From assembly GCA_047608075.1 (NCBI GenBank), contig JBLKRX010000013.1, forward strand, positions 62,001 to 126,000: a DNA stretch of 64,000 nucleotides, in the 5' to 3' direction. The number at the start of each line of letters is the position of its first letter. Positions within the stretch are counted from its first letter, which is position 1. Source of the DNA: Ferdinandcohnia humi_A. GTDB taxonomy: Bacteria > Bacillota > Bacilli > Bacillales > Bacillaceae_L. Positions 26,268 through 34,804 of the stretch are shown here, in pieces. Position numbers and translations under genes: made by a program. The notes beneath the pieces were generated by a model that searched no databases, had not been told where the DNA came from, and saw only the letters and a list, made by a program, of their open reading frames with translations.

Positions 26268-28205
26268 ATGGAACTGTATATCTACAATTCAAACCGAGAG
26301 CTTGTGGGCATTGTGGAGTCCTTTGAGTACTTACGCTGGACGAGACGCTATTCCCAGTGCGGCTCATTTGAGTTAAAAGCGATTGCAACTACGGAAAATA
26401 CAGAGCTATTAAAGGAAGGAAATATCATCTGGAAAAATGATGATGAGGAAGTCGGGATCATCGAACATCTGGAACTTTCTCAAACCGAGCATGAAATTAT
26501 TACTGCAAGTGGTCGGTTTGCAACTTCCTTCCTCTCCCGCCGCATTGTTTGGCAAACGGAGAAATTGTCTGGTGATATTTCTACTTGTGTAGAGCAACTT
26601 TTAAATAATAATCTTATCAATCCTTCTGATGTAGCAAGGAAGATTGCGAACATATCCTTTTCTGCTCCAAACTTTAATGTTCCTATCAGCACACAGGTAT
26701 CGTATCGAAATTTGATGGATGCTGTGACGGAACTATGTGTTGCATCGGATGTTGGCATTAAGACTGTGTTCACTCCTGCTACAGGGGTTTTTACCGTAGC
26801 GTTATATATGGGAACGGAATCACAAGCTGTATTTTCTAAGGAATATGAAAACCTTACAGAACAGATTTATACAATAAGTGCTGGAGATTATGCCAACACC
26901 GCCCTTGTTGGTGGTGAAGGAGAAGGTCCAGACAGAACTTTTGTTGCAATTACAAGTGGCTCTGGTGAGACAAGGCACGAAATTTTTGTGGATGCTAAGG
27001 ACTTACGGGCAGAAGACTTTGGTTTAGATTACATTGATACACTAATCTTTCGAGGTCAAAGTAAGCTGAGTGAGCAAGCCATACGCTATTCATTTGATAC
27101 ATCGGTCAATCCACACGGTAATTTGTCATATAAGATAGACTTCGATCTTGGGCAGACCGTCAAAGTCATTTCCAAAGCATGGGGTGTATCCATGACGACA
27201 CGCATCACCGAAGTTGAAGAAACCTATGACGCAGATGGCCAGAGTATCAGTGTAGTATTCGGAAAAGCTGAATTGACAATAGCCCAAAAATTACACTCCG
27301 ACTTGAGCGAGGTGAAAACAGCAATATCGGCTCCAACTGGCATATCTGAAATTGCACAGGCTTTAGGAGCAGTGGAGGATACGCTAGTAACAGTTGAGGA
27401 AACCTTAGGCGACTTGACGGAGGTAGATTCAAAGATTCAAGGAGACAACGTAGCATCTACTATCAACAATCTGTATGGAAAACTACCTGCGCTCGAAATC
27501 AATGTTGGCGGAGGAACTATATCGATTGGACAATATGCGTTGTATTATATGAAACCTGGAGATGCCTTTTATTTCACCTCATGGAGTGGCAATAAGTTTA
27601 GTGACCAGCCAAGTGACGACGGCCATGTCTTTTTGATAAAACATAGCGGGGACAATACGGGAAATGGATATCAGCGGGCAATGGGTTTCTTTATTTCTCG
27701 CAATACGCTGACTTTCTATGTGATTTCTGTTTTCGTATTTAATAACCCTTCTGGACAAGCAAACTGGCTTAATATCAATAATGAACCTGTAACTACTGCA
27801 AGAATTGCCAATGGAGCAGTTACAGGTTTAAAAATTGCAGACCGTACAATTACAGCTACTAAAATGGTTTCTTCTTTTAGCGACTATTCAACTACAGAAC
27901 AAAACACTGGGCGACTATGGATAGATGGTAAGACAATTTATCGCAAGCAAGTGAATCTTGGGTCACTTACAAATGCGACACCGAAAAGCGTAGCTCACGG
28001 CATATCAAACCTCAGCACTATTGTCAGTTTAACAGGCTTTGCGACAAATGGGACCGTATTCTTGCCACTGCCCCTTGCCCGGTACAACAACTTCGCATCG
28101 CAAATCGGACTCTTCGCAAATAAGACCGACATTGTAGTCGAACCAGGCAATGATAGAACTGCGTATACAGGCTATGTAGTAATAGAGTATACAAAAACGG
28201 AATAG
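26268..28205 (+). CDS. Tail-tip protein (ReqiPepy6 Gp37-like)
   Basis: 645 residues. 'MELYIYNSNRELVGIVESFEYLRWTRRYSQCGSFEL' type beginning and 'IIEHLELSQTEHEIITASGRF' are the hallmarks of the Gp37-like/siphovirus tail-tip family, followed by a mixed beta region; the last third (about 400-645) is a separate domain with 'GAVTGLKIADRTITATKMVSSFSDYST' and 'FLPLPLARYNNFASQIGLF', probably receptor- or fibre-binding. Start ATG at 26268 after GGGGGTGTG, nearly abutting the Dit gene. Confidence 0.8.
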   Translation: MELYIYNSNRELVGIVESFEYLRWTRRYSQCGSFELKAIATTENTELLKEGNIIWKNDDEEVGIIEHLELSQTEHEIITASGRFATSFLSRRIVWQTEKLSGDISTCVEQLLNNNLINPSDVARKIANISFSAPNFNVPISTQVSYRNLMDAVTELCVASDVGIKTVFTPATGVFTVALYMGTESQAVFSKEYENLTEQIYTISAGDYANTALVGGEGEGPDRTFVAITSGSGETRHEIFVDAKDLRAEDFGLDYIDTLIFRGQSKLSEQAIRYSFDTSVNPHGNLSYKIDFDLGQTVKVISKAWGVSMTTRITEVEETYDADGQSISVVFGKAELTIAQKLHSDLSEVKTAISAPTGISEIAQALGAVEDTLVTVEETLGDLTEVDSKIQGDNVASTINNLYGKLPALEINVGGGTISIGQYALYYMKPGDAFYFTSWSGNKFSDQPSDDGHVFLIKHSGDNTGNGYQRAMGFFISRNTLTFYVISVFVFNNPSGQANWLNINNEPVTTARIANGAVTGLKIADRTITATKMVSSFSDYSTTEQNTGRLWIDGKTIYRKQVNLGSLTNATPKSVAHGISNLSTIVSLTGFATNGTVFLPLPLARYNNFASQIGLFANKTDIVVEPGNDRTAYTGYVVIEYTKTE

Positions 28206-28220
28206 AAGGAGGAGTGATTG

Positions 28221-28724
28221 ATGGAAAAAAGCGGATTTTTCAATTCATCCGATGGTGATAGAGTCTATGATGCAACGGACTTCGCTGCATACTTTGGAAG
28301 CCTTGTCTCGAATGGTGTGTTTTATGCGACACCAACAAACTTACTGGTATCTCCTGGGATTGGATTAGCAGTAACCATAGCACCGGGCAGTGCATGGATT
28401 AATGGTTATAGATATGAAAATACGGATGTTTTAAATAAACCCCTTGCTACAGCAGCTGGGAGCAATCCTCGCATAGACAGGGTTGTGGTTCGTTTAAGTC
28501 AAATTACGAGAAGCATTCAGCTCGCCATTGTTACTGGTACTCCAACGGCATCGCCCATAGCTCCGGAATTGACAAGAACAAGCGATGTCTATGAACTAGG
28601 TATTGCTGATGTTCTAATACCTTCAGCTGCTACATCGATTTCAGCAAATAACATTATTGATACTCGGTTGAATACTAGTCTTTGCGGGTTGGTAAACTCG
28701 CTAGTTTCTGCGGTTTATGAATAG
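28221..28724 (+). CDS. Phage baseplate/structural protein
   Basis: 167 residues: 'KSGFFNSSDGDRVYDATDFAAYFGSLVSNGVF' start, 'APGSAWINGYRYEN' and 'RIDRVVVRLSQITRSIQLAIVTGTP' in the middle. This family is common after the Gp37-like protein and is thought to be a minor tail or upper baseplate subunit. AAGGAGGAG precedes the ATG at 28221. Exact role unknown. Confidence 0.7.
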   Translation: MEKSGFFNSSDGDRVYDATDFAAYFGSLVSNGVFYATPTNLLVSPGIGLAVTIAPGSAWINGYRYENTDVLNKPLATAAGSNPRIDRVVVRLSQITRSIQLAIVTGTPTASPIAPELTRTSDVYELGIADVLIPSAATSISANNIIDTRLNTSLCGLVNSLVSAVYE

Positions 28725-28737
28725 GAGGTGAATATAA

Positions 28738-31092
28738 GTGGCGGATATTAACGGCATCACTCTGCAGGCGGGTTCCAGCCCGACCGTTTATTACACGATT
28801 ACTTATACTAAAAGCCGACCTAATAATAGCCAGATGACATACAACTTTACCATATCCGCTGCATTGGGTTCTTCAGGTTCCTTCATCCATAATGGTTATG
28901 CATTGCTTTGTACAATGACTGTAAATGGATCTTCTTCGCAGGTGCGAATCAAAGCGGCGGACGGGGATAACTGGGATGGAACTACACCAAGACTCAGGTA
29001 TGTTTCGGTGACCTGTGCTTCTACTACAGGTAATGCAACCCAGCCAGTCACATTCAAAGTGGTATCTGATGGGCGATTGCCATTATCCTCTGGTGTAATT
29101 ACCAATTCGAGTTATACGGTATTAAGCTCTCCATTGCTTACTACAGCATGTGGAGCACCGACATCTTGTACGGTTTCCCCGACACTTGCGGAAGGGGATG
29201 TGACTCTTTCTTGGAGTGGTGCTTCTGGGGGCATCAATAATACGATTTCTAGTTATGAGATTCAATATAGTGATTCTGCCGATAACATCACATGGGGAGC
29301 ATGGACTGCTCTGACAACTGTGACCACCACAGCATCAAGTGGCAGTGTATCAGTAGCACCGCCCTCAACGCGAGGTAATTACCGAAGATTTCGTGTACGA
29401 ACCCGTGGTACAGCAGGAGCTAGTTATTACTCTAGCTGGAAAGTATCCACAAACAGCGTCCGCAGGAATACGGTACCAAAGCCAGCAACGACTGCTGTTG
29501 CCTCCCCTGCGGCATATAGTAATGAGACTATCACACTTACTTGGAGCGGAGCGTCTAGCGGTACCAGTCCAATTAAGGGGTATCAAATTGCCAGTCGCAC
29601 ATCCACGGATAACAGCACATGGAGTGCGTGGAATGTGTTGACCATGTTGACATTGGCAGCAAGCGGTGGTAGCTATAATCCAATTGTATCGAGGACCCCA
29701 GGAACATATACACAATTTGGTATTTGGACAATTGACACATTTGATGTTTACTCAATAGAGAAAATCAGTAATAGCATTTATTGCAACATCACTGCCTGTG
29801 CAGCACCGACTGCCTGCACGGTAAGTGCAACATTATCTGAAGGAAACGTTACTCTTTCGTGGAGTGGAGCAGCTGGTGGCGCAGGTAATCCCATCACTTC
29901 CTACGAAATACAATATAGTGATTCGCCAGATAATAGCAATTGGGGTGCTTGGTTGGCATTGGCGATAGTCAATACTTCTGCAACAAGCAGTATTTTAAAT
30001 GTCAGTCCACCTGCTACACGTGGTCATTATCGTCGGTTCCGAATAAGAACCCGTGGTACAGCTGGAGAGGATTTTTACTCAGGCTGGACTATTACCAGTA
30101 ATACTGTTCGTAAAAACATACTACCAATACCGCCGACTTCTTTTACCGCAAACCCTCCTATCTATGAAGTAAATACAATAAACCTTTCGTGGAGTGGAAC
30201 GGTACCTGGAACCAGCTCCATCAAGCAATATGTTATTCAACAGGCCACTTCGATAGATGGACTAAATTGGTCTGCTTATGAAGCACTGACGACAGTTATT
30301 TCCAATGCGACTTCAGGCACTCTTCAGGTAAATGCCTCACAGGTTGCCGGTAGATATACTCGTTATCGAATCAGCGTCACAGATGCACTTGATGCAGTGT
30401 CTGCCTATGTTGTTAGTAACGCGGTAAAGAAAAACAGCCCGCCTGTAGCACCGATAGTGGACTGTCCAATGTCTGGCAATTTTACTTATAATGCTACACC
30501 ACGTTTTATGATCACAACAGGAATTGAACCGGATGGACAAACACAAATAGTGGAGGTAAGGATTGACTCTGGTTCATGGCAAAACAGCGTAGACAATCCT
30601 GAGCGGTTTTCTGTAAGCGGCTATCTTGGTAATGGGGTCAAGACAATTTACCAAGCTGAACCGCTTTCTGCAGGTAATCATACGGTTACCTTCCGTTGTC
30701 TTGACAGTGATATCGAATCAGCAAGTATAGAAGTTGTTCGTACTTTTACGATATTGGCATTACCTTTTGAAATCATCACTCCAAATGTGACACACGTGAA
30801 GGCAGCACATATTCAGACGCTTCGAACTGCTGTAAATAGAGTGCGTAGCTATTACAATCTATCTCCTGTGACTTGGAAAGAGGAGATCATCACAGGAAAG
30901 ACCACTGTTAAGAATTGGCCATTTCATATCGTTGAAATACGCAAGGCTATTGATTCAATTATTATAATGATTAATGGCTTTGATTCTTCGCAGGCATTCG
31001 ATATACCACCAGTCACATGGCTACCTTTCGGTACAGGACGACCAAAGGCGGATGTAATGCAACAAATTCATGATCTAATTCAAATAATGTAA
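28738..31092 (+). CDS. Tail fibre with repeated fibronectin III-like domains
   Basis: 784 residues, GTG start after AGGAGGTGA. A first domain (about 1-135) is followed by at least four Ig/fibronectin-III-like units marked by 'VTLSWSGA', 'EIQYSDS', 'NYRRFRVRTRGTAG' and similar. Units 1 and 3 are closely related (29155 and 29803, period 648 bases), as are 2 and 4, so a two-domain block was duplicated. The C-terminus (about 685-784) reads 'HIQTLRTAVNRVRSYYNL'. Likely a cell-surface adhesin of the tail. Confidence 0.8.
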   Translation: MADINGITLQAGSSPTVYYTITYTKSRPNNSQMTYNFTISAALGSSGSFIHNGYALLCTMTVNGSSSQVRIKAADGDNWDGTTPRLRYVSVTCASTTGNATQPVTFKVVSDGRLPLSSGVITNSSYTVLSSPLLTTACGAPTSCTVSPTLAEGDVTLSWSGASGGINNTISSYEIQYSDSADNITWGAWTALTTVTTTASSGSVSVAPPSTRGNYRRFRVRTRGTAGASYYSSWKVSTNSVRRNTVPKPATTAVASPAAYSNETITLTWSGASSGTSPIKGYQIASRTSTDNSTWSAWNVLTMLTLAASGGSYNPIVSRTPGTYTQFGIWTIDTFDVYSIEKISNSIYCNITACAAPTACTVSATLSEGNVTLSWSGAAGGAGNPITSYEIQYSDSPDNSNWGAWLALAIVNTSATSSILNVSPPATRGHYRRFRIRTRGTAGEDFYSGWTITSNTVRKNILPIPPTSFTANPPIYEVNTINLSWSGTVPGTSSIKQYVIQQATSIDGLNWSAYEALTTVISNATSGTLQVNASQVAGRYTRYRISVTDALDAVSAYVVSNAVKKNSPPVAPIVDCPMSGNFTYNATPRFMITTGIEPDGQTQIVEVRIDSGSWQNSVDNPERFSVSGYLGNGVKTIYQAEPLSAGNHTVTFRCLDSDIESASIEVVRTFTILALPFEIITPNVTHVKAAHIQTLRTAVNRVRSYYNLSPVTWKEEIITGKTTVKNWPFHIVEIRKAIDSIIIMINGFDSSQAFDIPPVTWLPFGTGRPKADVMQQIHDLIQIM

Positions 31093-31103
31093 AGGTAATA
31101 TTC

Positions 31104-31134
31104 AGCGCTCTTGTCATCTGCAAGGGCGCTTTTA
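31104..31134 (+). terminator. Hairpin between fibre and holin
   Basis: AGCGCTCTTG (31104-31113) pairs with CAAGGGCGCT (31121-31130) with a G-U pair, followed by TTTTA. Short T run, so probably a partial terminator. Confidence 0.6.
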
Positions 31135-31168
31135 TATATGGAAATACACGAAATGGAGGTGTCTATTA

Positions 31169-31609
31169 ATGAAAGAGATTTGGAATTGGATACAGCTGGC
31201 TATTGCCGCAGTCGGTGGATTTCTTGGATGGTTTCTCGGAGGTTATGACGGATTTCTCTATGCACTGGTAGCCTTTGTGATCATTGACTACCTGACAGGT
31301 GTCTTTTGTGCAATTGTAAACAAAAAACTGTATAGCGAAATCGGTGCTAAGGGAATTTTCAAAAAGGTACTCATCTTTATAATGGTAGGCATCGCTCATA
31401 TTATCGATACACAAATTTTGGTTAGTATTGGAGAAAACAGTGGCATTTTACGAACAGCAGTAATCTTTTTCTACCTAAGTAATGAAGGAGTATCCATTTT
31501 AGAGAACGCTGGACATATTGGACTGCCTATTCCAGAAAACCTAAAATCGGTTTTACAGCAACTACATGGACGTGATGGGGAACCGCCTAAGCCTGGTGGT
31601 GGAAGATGA
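31169..31609 (+). CDS. Phage holin (toxin secretion/lysis family)
   Basis: 146 residues with three to four hydrophobic segments (about 8-25, 28-48, 65-85 and 95-110). 'GYDGFLYALVAFVIIDYLTGVFCAIVN' and 'SEIGAKGIFKKVLIFIMVGIAHIID' are characteristic of the phage_holin_4/Cph1 group. It would form membrane lesions letting the amidase reach the wall. The soluble tail ends 'GEPPKPGGGR'. Followed by the amidase. Confidence 0.9.
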   Translation: MKEIWNWIQLAIAAVGGFLGWFLGGYDGFLYALVAFVIIDYLTGVFCAIVNKKLYSEIGAKGIFKKVLIFIMVGIAHIIDTQILVSIGENSGILRTAVIFFYLSNEGVSILENAGHIGLPIPENLKSVLQQLHGRDGEPPKPGGGR

Positions 31610-31640
31610 TTGACTTAATATTTGATTAGAGGTGATTTTA

Positions 31641-32342
31641 ATGAAGTTACGCAAACTATTACTTACGAACAATGCCTGCTTCAAAGCGGGTAAAACCATA
31701 ACGCCAAAGGGTATTATGGTTCACTCGACCGGAGCCAATAACCCGTGGCTCAAGCGATATGTTGGCCCAGACGACGGTTTGCTTGGAAAGAACCAGTACA
31801 ACAACCATTGGAATCAAGATAAACCTGGAGGTCGTCAAGTTTGTGTTCATGCCTTTATTGGTAAATTAGCAGATGGCTCTATTGCCACCTATCAAACATT
31901 GCCTTGGAATCACCGAGGTTGGCATGCTGGCGGAGCTGCGAACAATACTCATATAGGATTTGAAATCTGCGAGGACAGTCTAACCGATGCCTCGTATTTT
32001 TCTGCCGTTTATAAGGAATCTGTAGAGCTTTGTGTATATCTCTGCAAACTCTATAGGTTTAGTGAGAAGGATATCATCTGCCATAGCGAAGGTTATAAAC
32101 GAGGCATTGCCAGCAATCATGGGGATGTGATGCACTGGTTTCCTAAACATGGGAAGAGTATGGACACCTTTCGAGTGGATGTGAAGAAACTATTAAGTGC
32201 TGAAAATAAAACAGTTGAGCTGGTGAATAAGAAATATTACCGTGTGCAAATTGGTGCATATTCGGACAAAGCAAATGCTGAGGCACAGCTTGCCAAGGCT
32301 AAAAAGGCAGGCTTTACGGATGCATTTATTAAGTATGATTAA
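31641..32342 (+). CDS. N-acetylmuramoyl-L-alanine amidase (endolysin) with SPOR-like tail
   Basis: 233 residues. The amidase_2 domain (about 20-175) shows zinc-ligand candidates in 'GIMVHSTGANNPW' and 'HWFPKHGKSMDTFR', with 'NHRGWHAGG' in between. The last 40 residues ('YYRVQIGAYSDKANAEAQLAKAKKAGF') are a SPOR-like module that binds peptidoglycan. ATG at 31641 follows AGAGGTGAT. It cuts the wall at the end of the lytic cycle. Confidence 0.9.
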   Translation: MKLRKLLLTNNACFKAGKTITPKGIMVHSTGANNPWLKRYVGPDDGLLGKNQYNNHWNQDKPGGRQVCVHAFIGKLADGSIATYQTLPWNHRGWHAGGAANNTHIGFEICEDSLTDASYFSAVYKESVELCVYLCKLYRFSEKDIICHSEGYKRGIASNHGDVMHWFPKHGKSMDTFRVDVKKLLSAENKTVELVNKKYYRVQIGAYSDKANAEAQLAKAKKAGFTDAFIKYD

Positions 32343-32405
32343 CAAATTGAGCGAGTTAAAAATCATCGAGATTCCTAAATAAAATATTAAACTATTAATT
32401 TATCT

Positions 32406-32442
32406 AGCCTGCGGGGGTTCTTCCCTTGCAGGCTCTTTTTTT
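32406..32442 (+). terminator. Strong terminator after the lysis genes
   Basis: AGCCTGC (32406-32412) pairs with GCAGGCT (32428-32434), with inner GGG/CCC pairs, followed by CTTTTTTT. It ends the late operon. Confidence 0.9.
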
Positions 32443-32466
32443 ATGCCTTGATTTAATTAAATTCTA

Positions 32467-32510
32467 CAAATCCTCAACTTCGACCTGTTCCCACGGCTAT
32501 TAGGTAGGAG
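32467..32510 (+). repeat. Leader repeat, right copy
   Basis: Matches the leader at 2079-2119: AAATCCTCAAC, a variable middle, then GGCTATTAGGTAG, here running straight into the ribosome site AGGAGGTGA of the SHOCT protein. The hairpin that masks the ribosome site at the left copy is not formed here. Confidence 0.6.
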
Positions 32511-32520
32511 GTGATTCCTA

Positions 32521-32760
32521 GTGAATCAGCACGAGGATAAAAAAGTTACGAAGATCTCGGATGAGGTTATAGACAAAAACACCACCGCACTTAAGAGAGT
32601 GTCACAGGAACAGTTACAACGTGAGTTTGATTATATTCAGGCAGAAAAATTGCTGAGAAAGATGCTCGAAAAAGGCTTAATAACTGAAGTAGAATTCAAC
32701 AAGATAGATGCACTCAATCGCCAAACATTCTCCCCCTTTTTAGCTGAGATAATGCCCTGA
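32521..32760 (+). CDS. SHOCT-domain protein
   Basis: 79 residues, GTG start 5 bases after AGGAGGTGATT. The C-terminal half 'QREFDYIQAEKLLRKMLEKGLITEVEFNKID' is a SHOCT helical hairpin. Such genes often precede serine-recombinase clusters in Firmicute elements and may be recombination directionality factors or regulators, but I know of no proof. Confidence 0.75.
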   Translation: MNQHEDKKVTKISDEVIDKNTTALKRVSQEQLQREFDYIQAEKLLRKMLEKGLITEVEFNKIDALNRQTFSPFLAEIMP

Positions 32761-32821
32761 AACCGTTGATATATAAGGGTTTCAGAGGTAATATGTGACC
32801 TACCAAGAAGGAGGTGAGAGG

Positions 32822-34387
32822 ATGAAAAAGATAACGAAAATAGAAGGGAATCTAGCCAACTCTTTTATTAAGCCAAAAACACGAGTAGTTGCCTACTGCC
32901 GAGTTTCAACAGATAGTAATGAACAGCTAGTCAGCTTGCAAGCGCAAAAGGCTCATTATGAGACTTATATAAAGGCGAATCCAGAATGGGAATATGCAGG
33001 CTTATATTATGACGAGGGAATCAGCGGCACGAAAAAGGAAAACCGCTCTGACCTACTTAGAATGTTATCAGACTGTGAAACTGGGAGAATTGACTTAATC
33101 ATTACAAAGTCAATTAGCCGATTTGCGAGAAATACTACAGATTGCTTGGAGATGGTTCGAAAACTGATTGACCTTGGGGTTCATATCTATTTTGAGAAAG
33201 AAAACATCAATACGGGTTCAATGGAAAGTGAATTAATGCTCTCCATATTAAGCGGGCTTGCAGAAAGTGAGTCAATTTCCATTTCTGAAAATACGAAATG
33301 GGCAATTCAAAGACGATTTCAAAACGGAACCTTTAAAATTTCCTACCCACCGTATGGGTATCAAAACATTGACGGTCAGATGATAGTAAATCCCAAGCAA
33401 GCTGAAATTGTGAAGTATATTTTTTCAGAGGTATTATCGGGCAAAGGCACACAGAAGGTTGCTAATGATCTTAATCAAAAGGGTGTCCCTTCAAAAAGAG
33501 GAGGTTGTTGGACTGCTACTACTATTCGAGGGATTCTAACCAATGAAAAATATACTGGCGATGTTATTTTGCAAAAGACTTATACTGATAGCCATTTTAA
33601 CAGGCACACCAATTATGGTGAGAAAAATATGTATCTAGTAGAAAACCACCATGAGGCAATTATCAGCCATGAAGATTTTGAAGCTGTAGATGCCATTCTC
33701 AATCAGAGAGCAAAGGAAAAAGGCATCGAAAAGCGCAACAGTAAATATCTAAACCGATATTCTTTCTCCAGCAAAATTATCTGCTCGGAATGTGGCAGTA
33801 CCTTTAAAAGACGGATACATTCATCTGGTCCGAGAAAATACACTGCTTGGTGCTGCAGTAATCACATAAGCAATATAACGGAATGTTCCATGCAGTTCAT
33901 TCGAGATGAAGATATAAAGACTGCATTTGTTACGATGATGAATAAACTCATATTTGGTCAGAAGTTCATATTAAGACCACTTTGGCAGGGGTTACGTAAC
34001 CAGAACAATGCAGCGAGTTTTCGTAGAATTGAAGAGTTGGAAACTAAAATTGAAAACAACATGGAGCAGAGCCAGGTGCTGACAGGTTTAATGGCCAAAG
34101 GGTATCTGGAACCTGCTCTGTTTAATAAAGAAAAGAATGCACTGGAGGCAGAAAGAGACAGGCTTCTTGCCGAAAAGGATCAACTTACTCGTTCCGTCAA
34201 TGGCAATTTTGCAAAAGTAGATGAAGTTGACCGTCTGCTTAAGTTTACCACTAAGTCCAAAATGCTCACAGCTTATGAGGATGAGTTGTTTGAAGATTAC
34301 GTAGAGAGGATTATTGTCTTTTCACGGGAGGAAGTAGGTTTTGAATTAAAATGTGGAATCACATTGAAGGAAAGGTTGGTGAATTAG
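32822..34387 (+). CDS. Large serine recombinase 1
   Basis: 521 residues. Resolvase domain (about 15-155) with the catalytic Ser in 'AYCRVSTDSNEQ' and 'ITKSISRFARNT'; recombinase domain (about 175-280, 'TYPPYGYQNIDG'-type position 'FKISYPPYGY', 'ILTNEKYTGDVILQKTY'); zinc ribbon (about 320-360, 'CSECGSTFKRR', 'WCCSNH', 'ECSM'); coiled coil and C-terminal arm. ATG at 32822 follows AAGGAGGTGAGAGG. The first of three tandem recombinase genes; likely integrates or excises the element. Confidence 0.92.
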   Translation: MKKITKIEGNLANSFIKPKTRVVAYCRVSTDSNEQLVSLQAQKAHYETYIKANPEWEYAGLYYDEGISGTKKENRSDLLRMLSDCETGRIDLIITKSISRFARNTTDCLEMVRKLIDLGVHIYFEKENINTGSMESELMLSILSGLAESESISISENTKWAIQRRFQNGTFKISYPPYGYQNIDGQMIVNPKQAEIVKYIFSEVLSGKGTQKVANDLNQKGVPSKRGGCWTATTIRGILTNEKYTGDVILQKTYTDSHFNRHTNYGEKNMYLVENHHEAIISHEDFEAVDAILNQRAKEKGIEKRNSKYLNRYSFSSKIICSECGSTFKRRIHSSGPRKYTAWCCSNHISNITECSMQFIRDEDIKTAFVTMMNKLIFGQKFILRPLWQGLRNQNNAASFRRIEELETKIENNMEQSQVLTGLMAKGYLEPALFNKEKNALEAERDRLLAEKDQLTRSVNGNFAKVDEVDRLLKFTTKSKMLTAYEDELFEDYVERIIVFSREEVGFELKCGITLKERLVN

Positions 34388-34801
34388 ATGGGTCACACAC
34401 CCTATGGATATAGAATTGAAGATGGAAGAGCTGTTGTGGATGAAAAGACTTCTGAGCAGGTAAAAGAATTATTTTCCGGATACTTGGCAGGCCTTTCTTT
34501 GAAGGATGCTGCTAAAAAAGCTGGGATAGATTGCTACCATGCCACAGCAAGTAAGATGTTGCAGAACAAGCACTATCTTGGCGATGAATTTTACCCTCCC
34601 ATTATTGATGAGGAGATCTTTGAAAAAGCCAGAGCAGAAAAACGAAAACGAGCAGAAAAGCTCGGAAGGATATGGGAGCCTAAAGATGTGCCGGAAACGA
34701 CTTATCCTGGAAAGTTCAAAGCAAAACCTCTGGTGCAAAAATATGAAGATCCATACAAACAGGCCGAATATGCCTACAGTTTGATAGAAAGTGAGGTGTA
34801 A
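34388..34801 (+). CDS. Recombinase-domain protein lacking the catalytic domain
   Basis: 137 residues. It starts 'MGHTPYGYRIEDGRAVVDEK', the beginning of the recombinase (DNA-binding) domain, with 'MLQNKHYLGDEFYPPIIDEEIFEKA' following. The whole resolvase catalytic domain with its serine, the zinc ribbon and the coiled coil are absent. The ATG abuts the stop of recombinase 1, and the next gene starts 3 bases after its end, so the middle gene is a coupled part of a triplet rather than debris. It may be an accessory subunit. Confidence 0.8.
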   Translation: MGHTPYGYRIEDGRAVVDEKTSEQVKELFSGYLAGLSLKDAAKKAGIDCYHATASKMLQNKHYLGDEFYPPIIDEEIFEKARAEKRKRAEKLGRIWEPKDVPETTYPGKFKAKPLVQKYEDPYKQAEYAYSLIESEV

Positions 34802-34804
34802 CAA

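Noticed and set aside
2079..32510. The two leader repeats as attL/attR
   Set aside because: They differ at many positions, both lie next to gene starts inside the element, and the recombinases lie outside the right copy.
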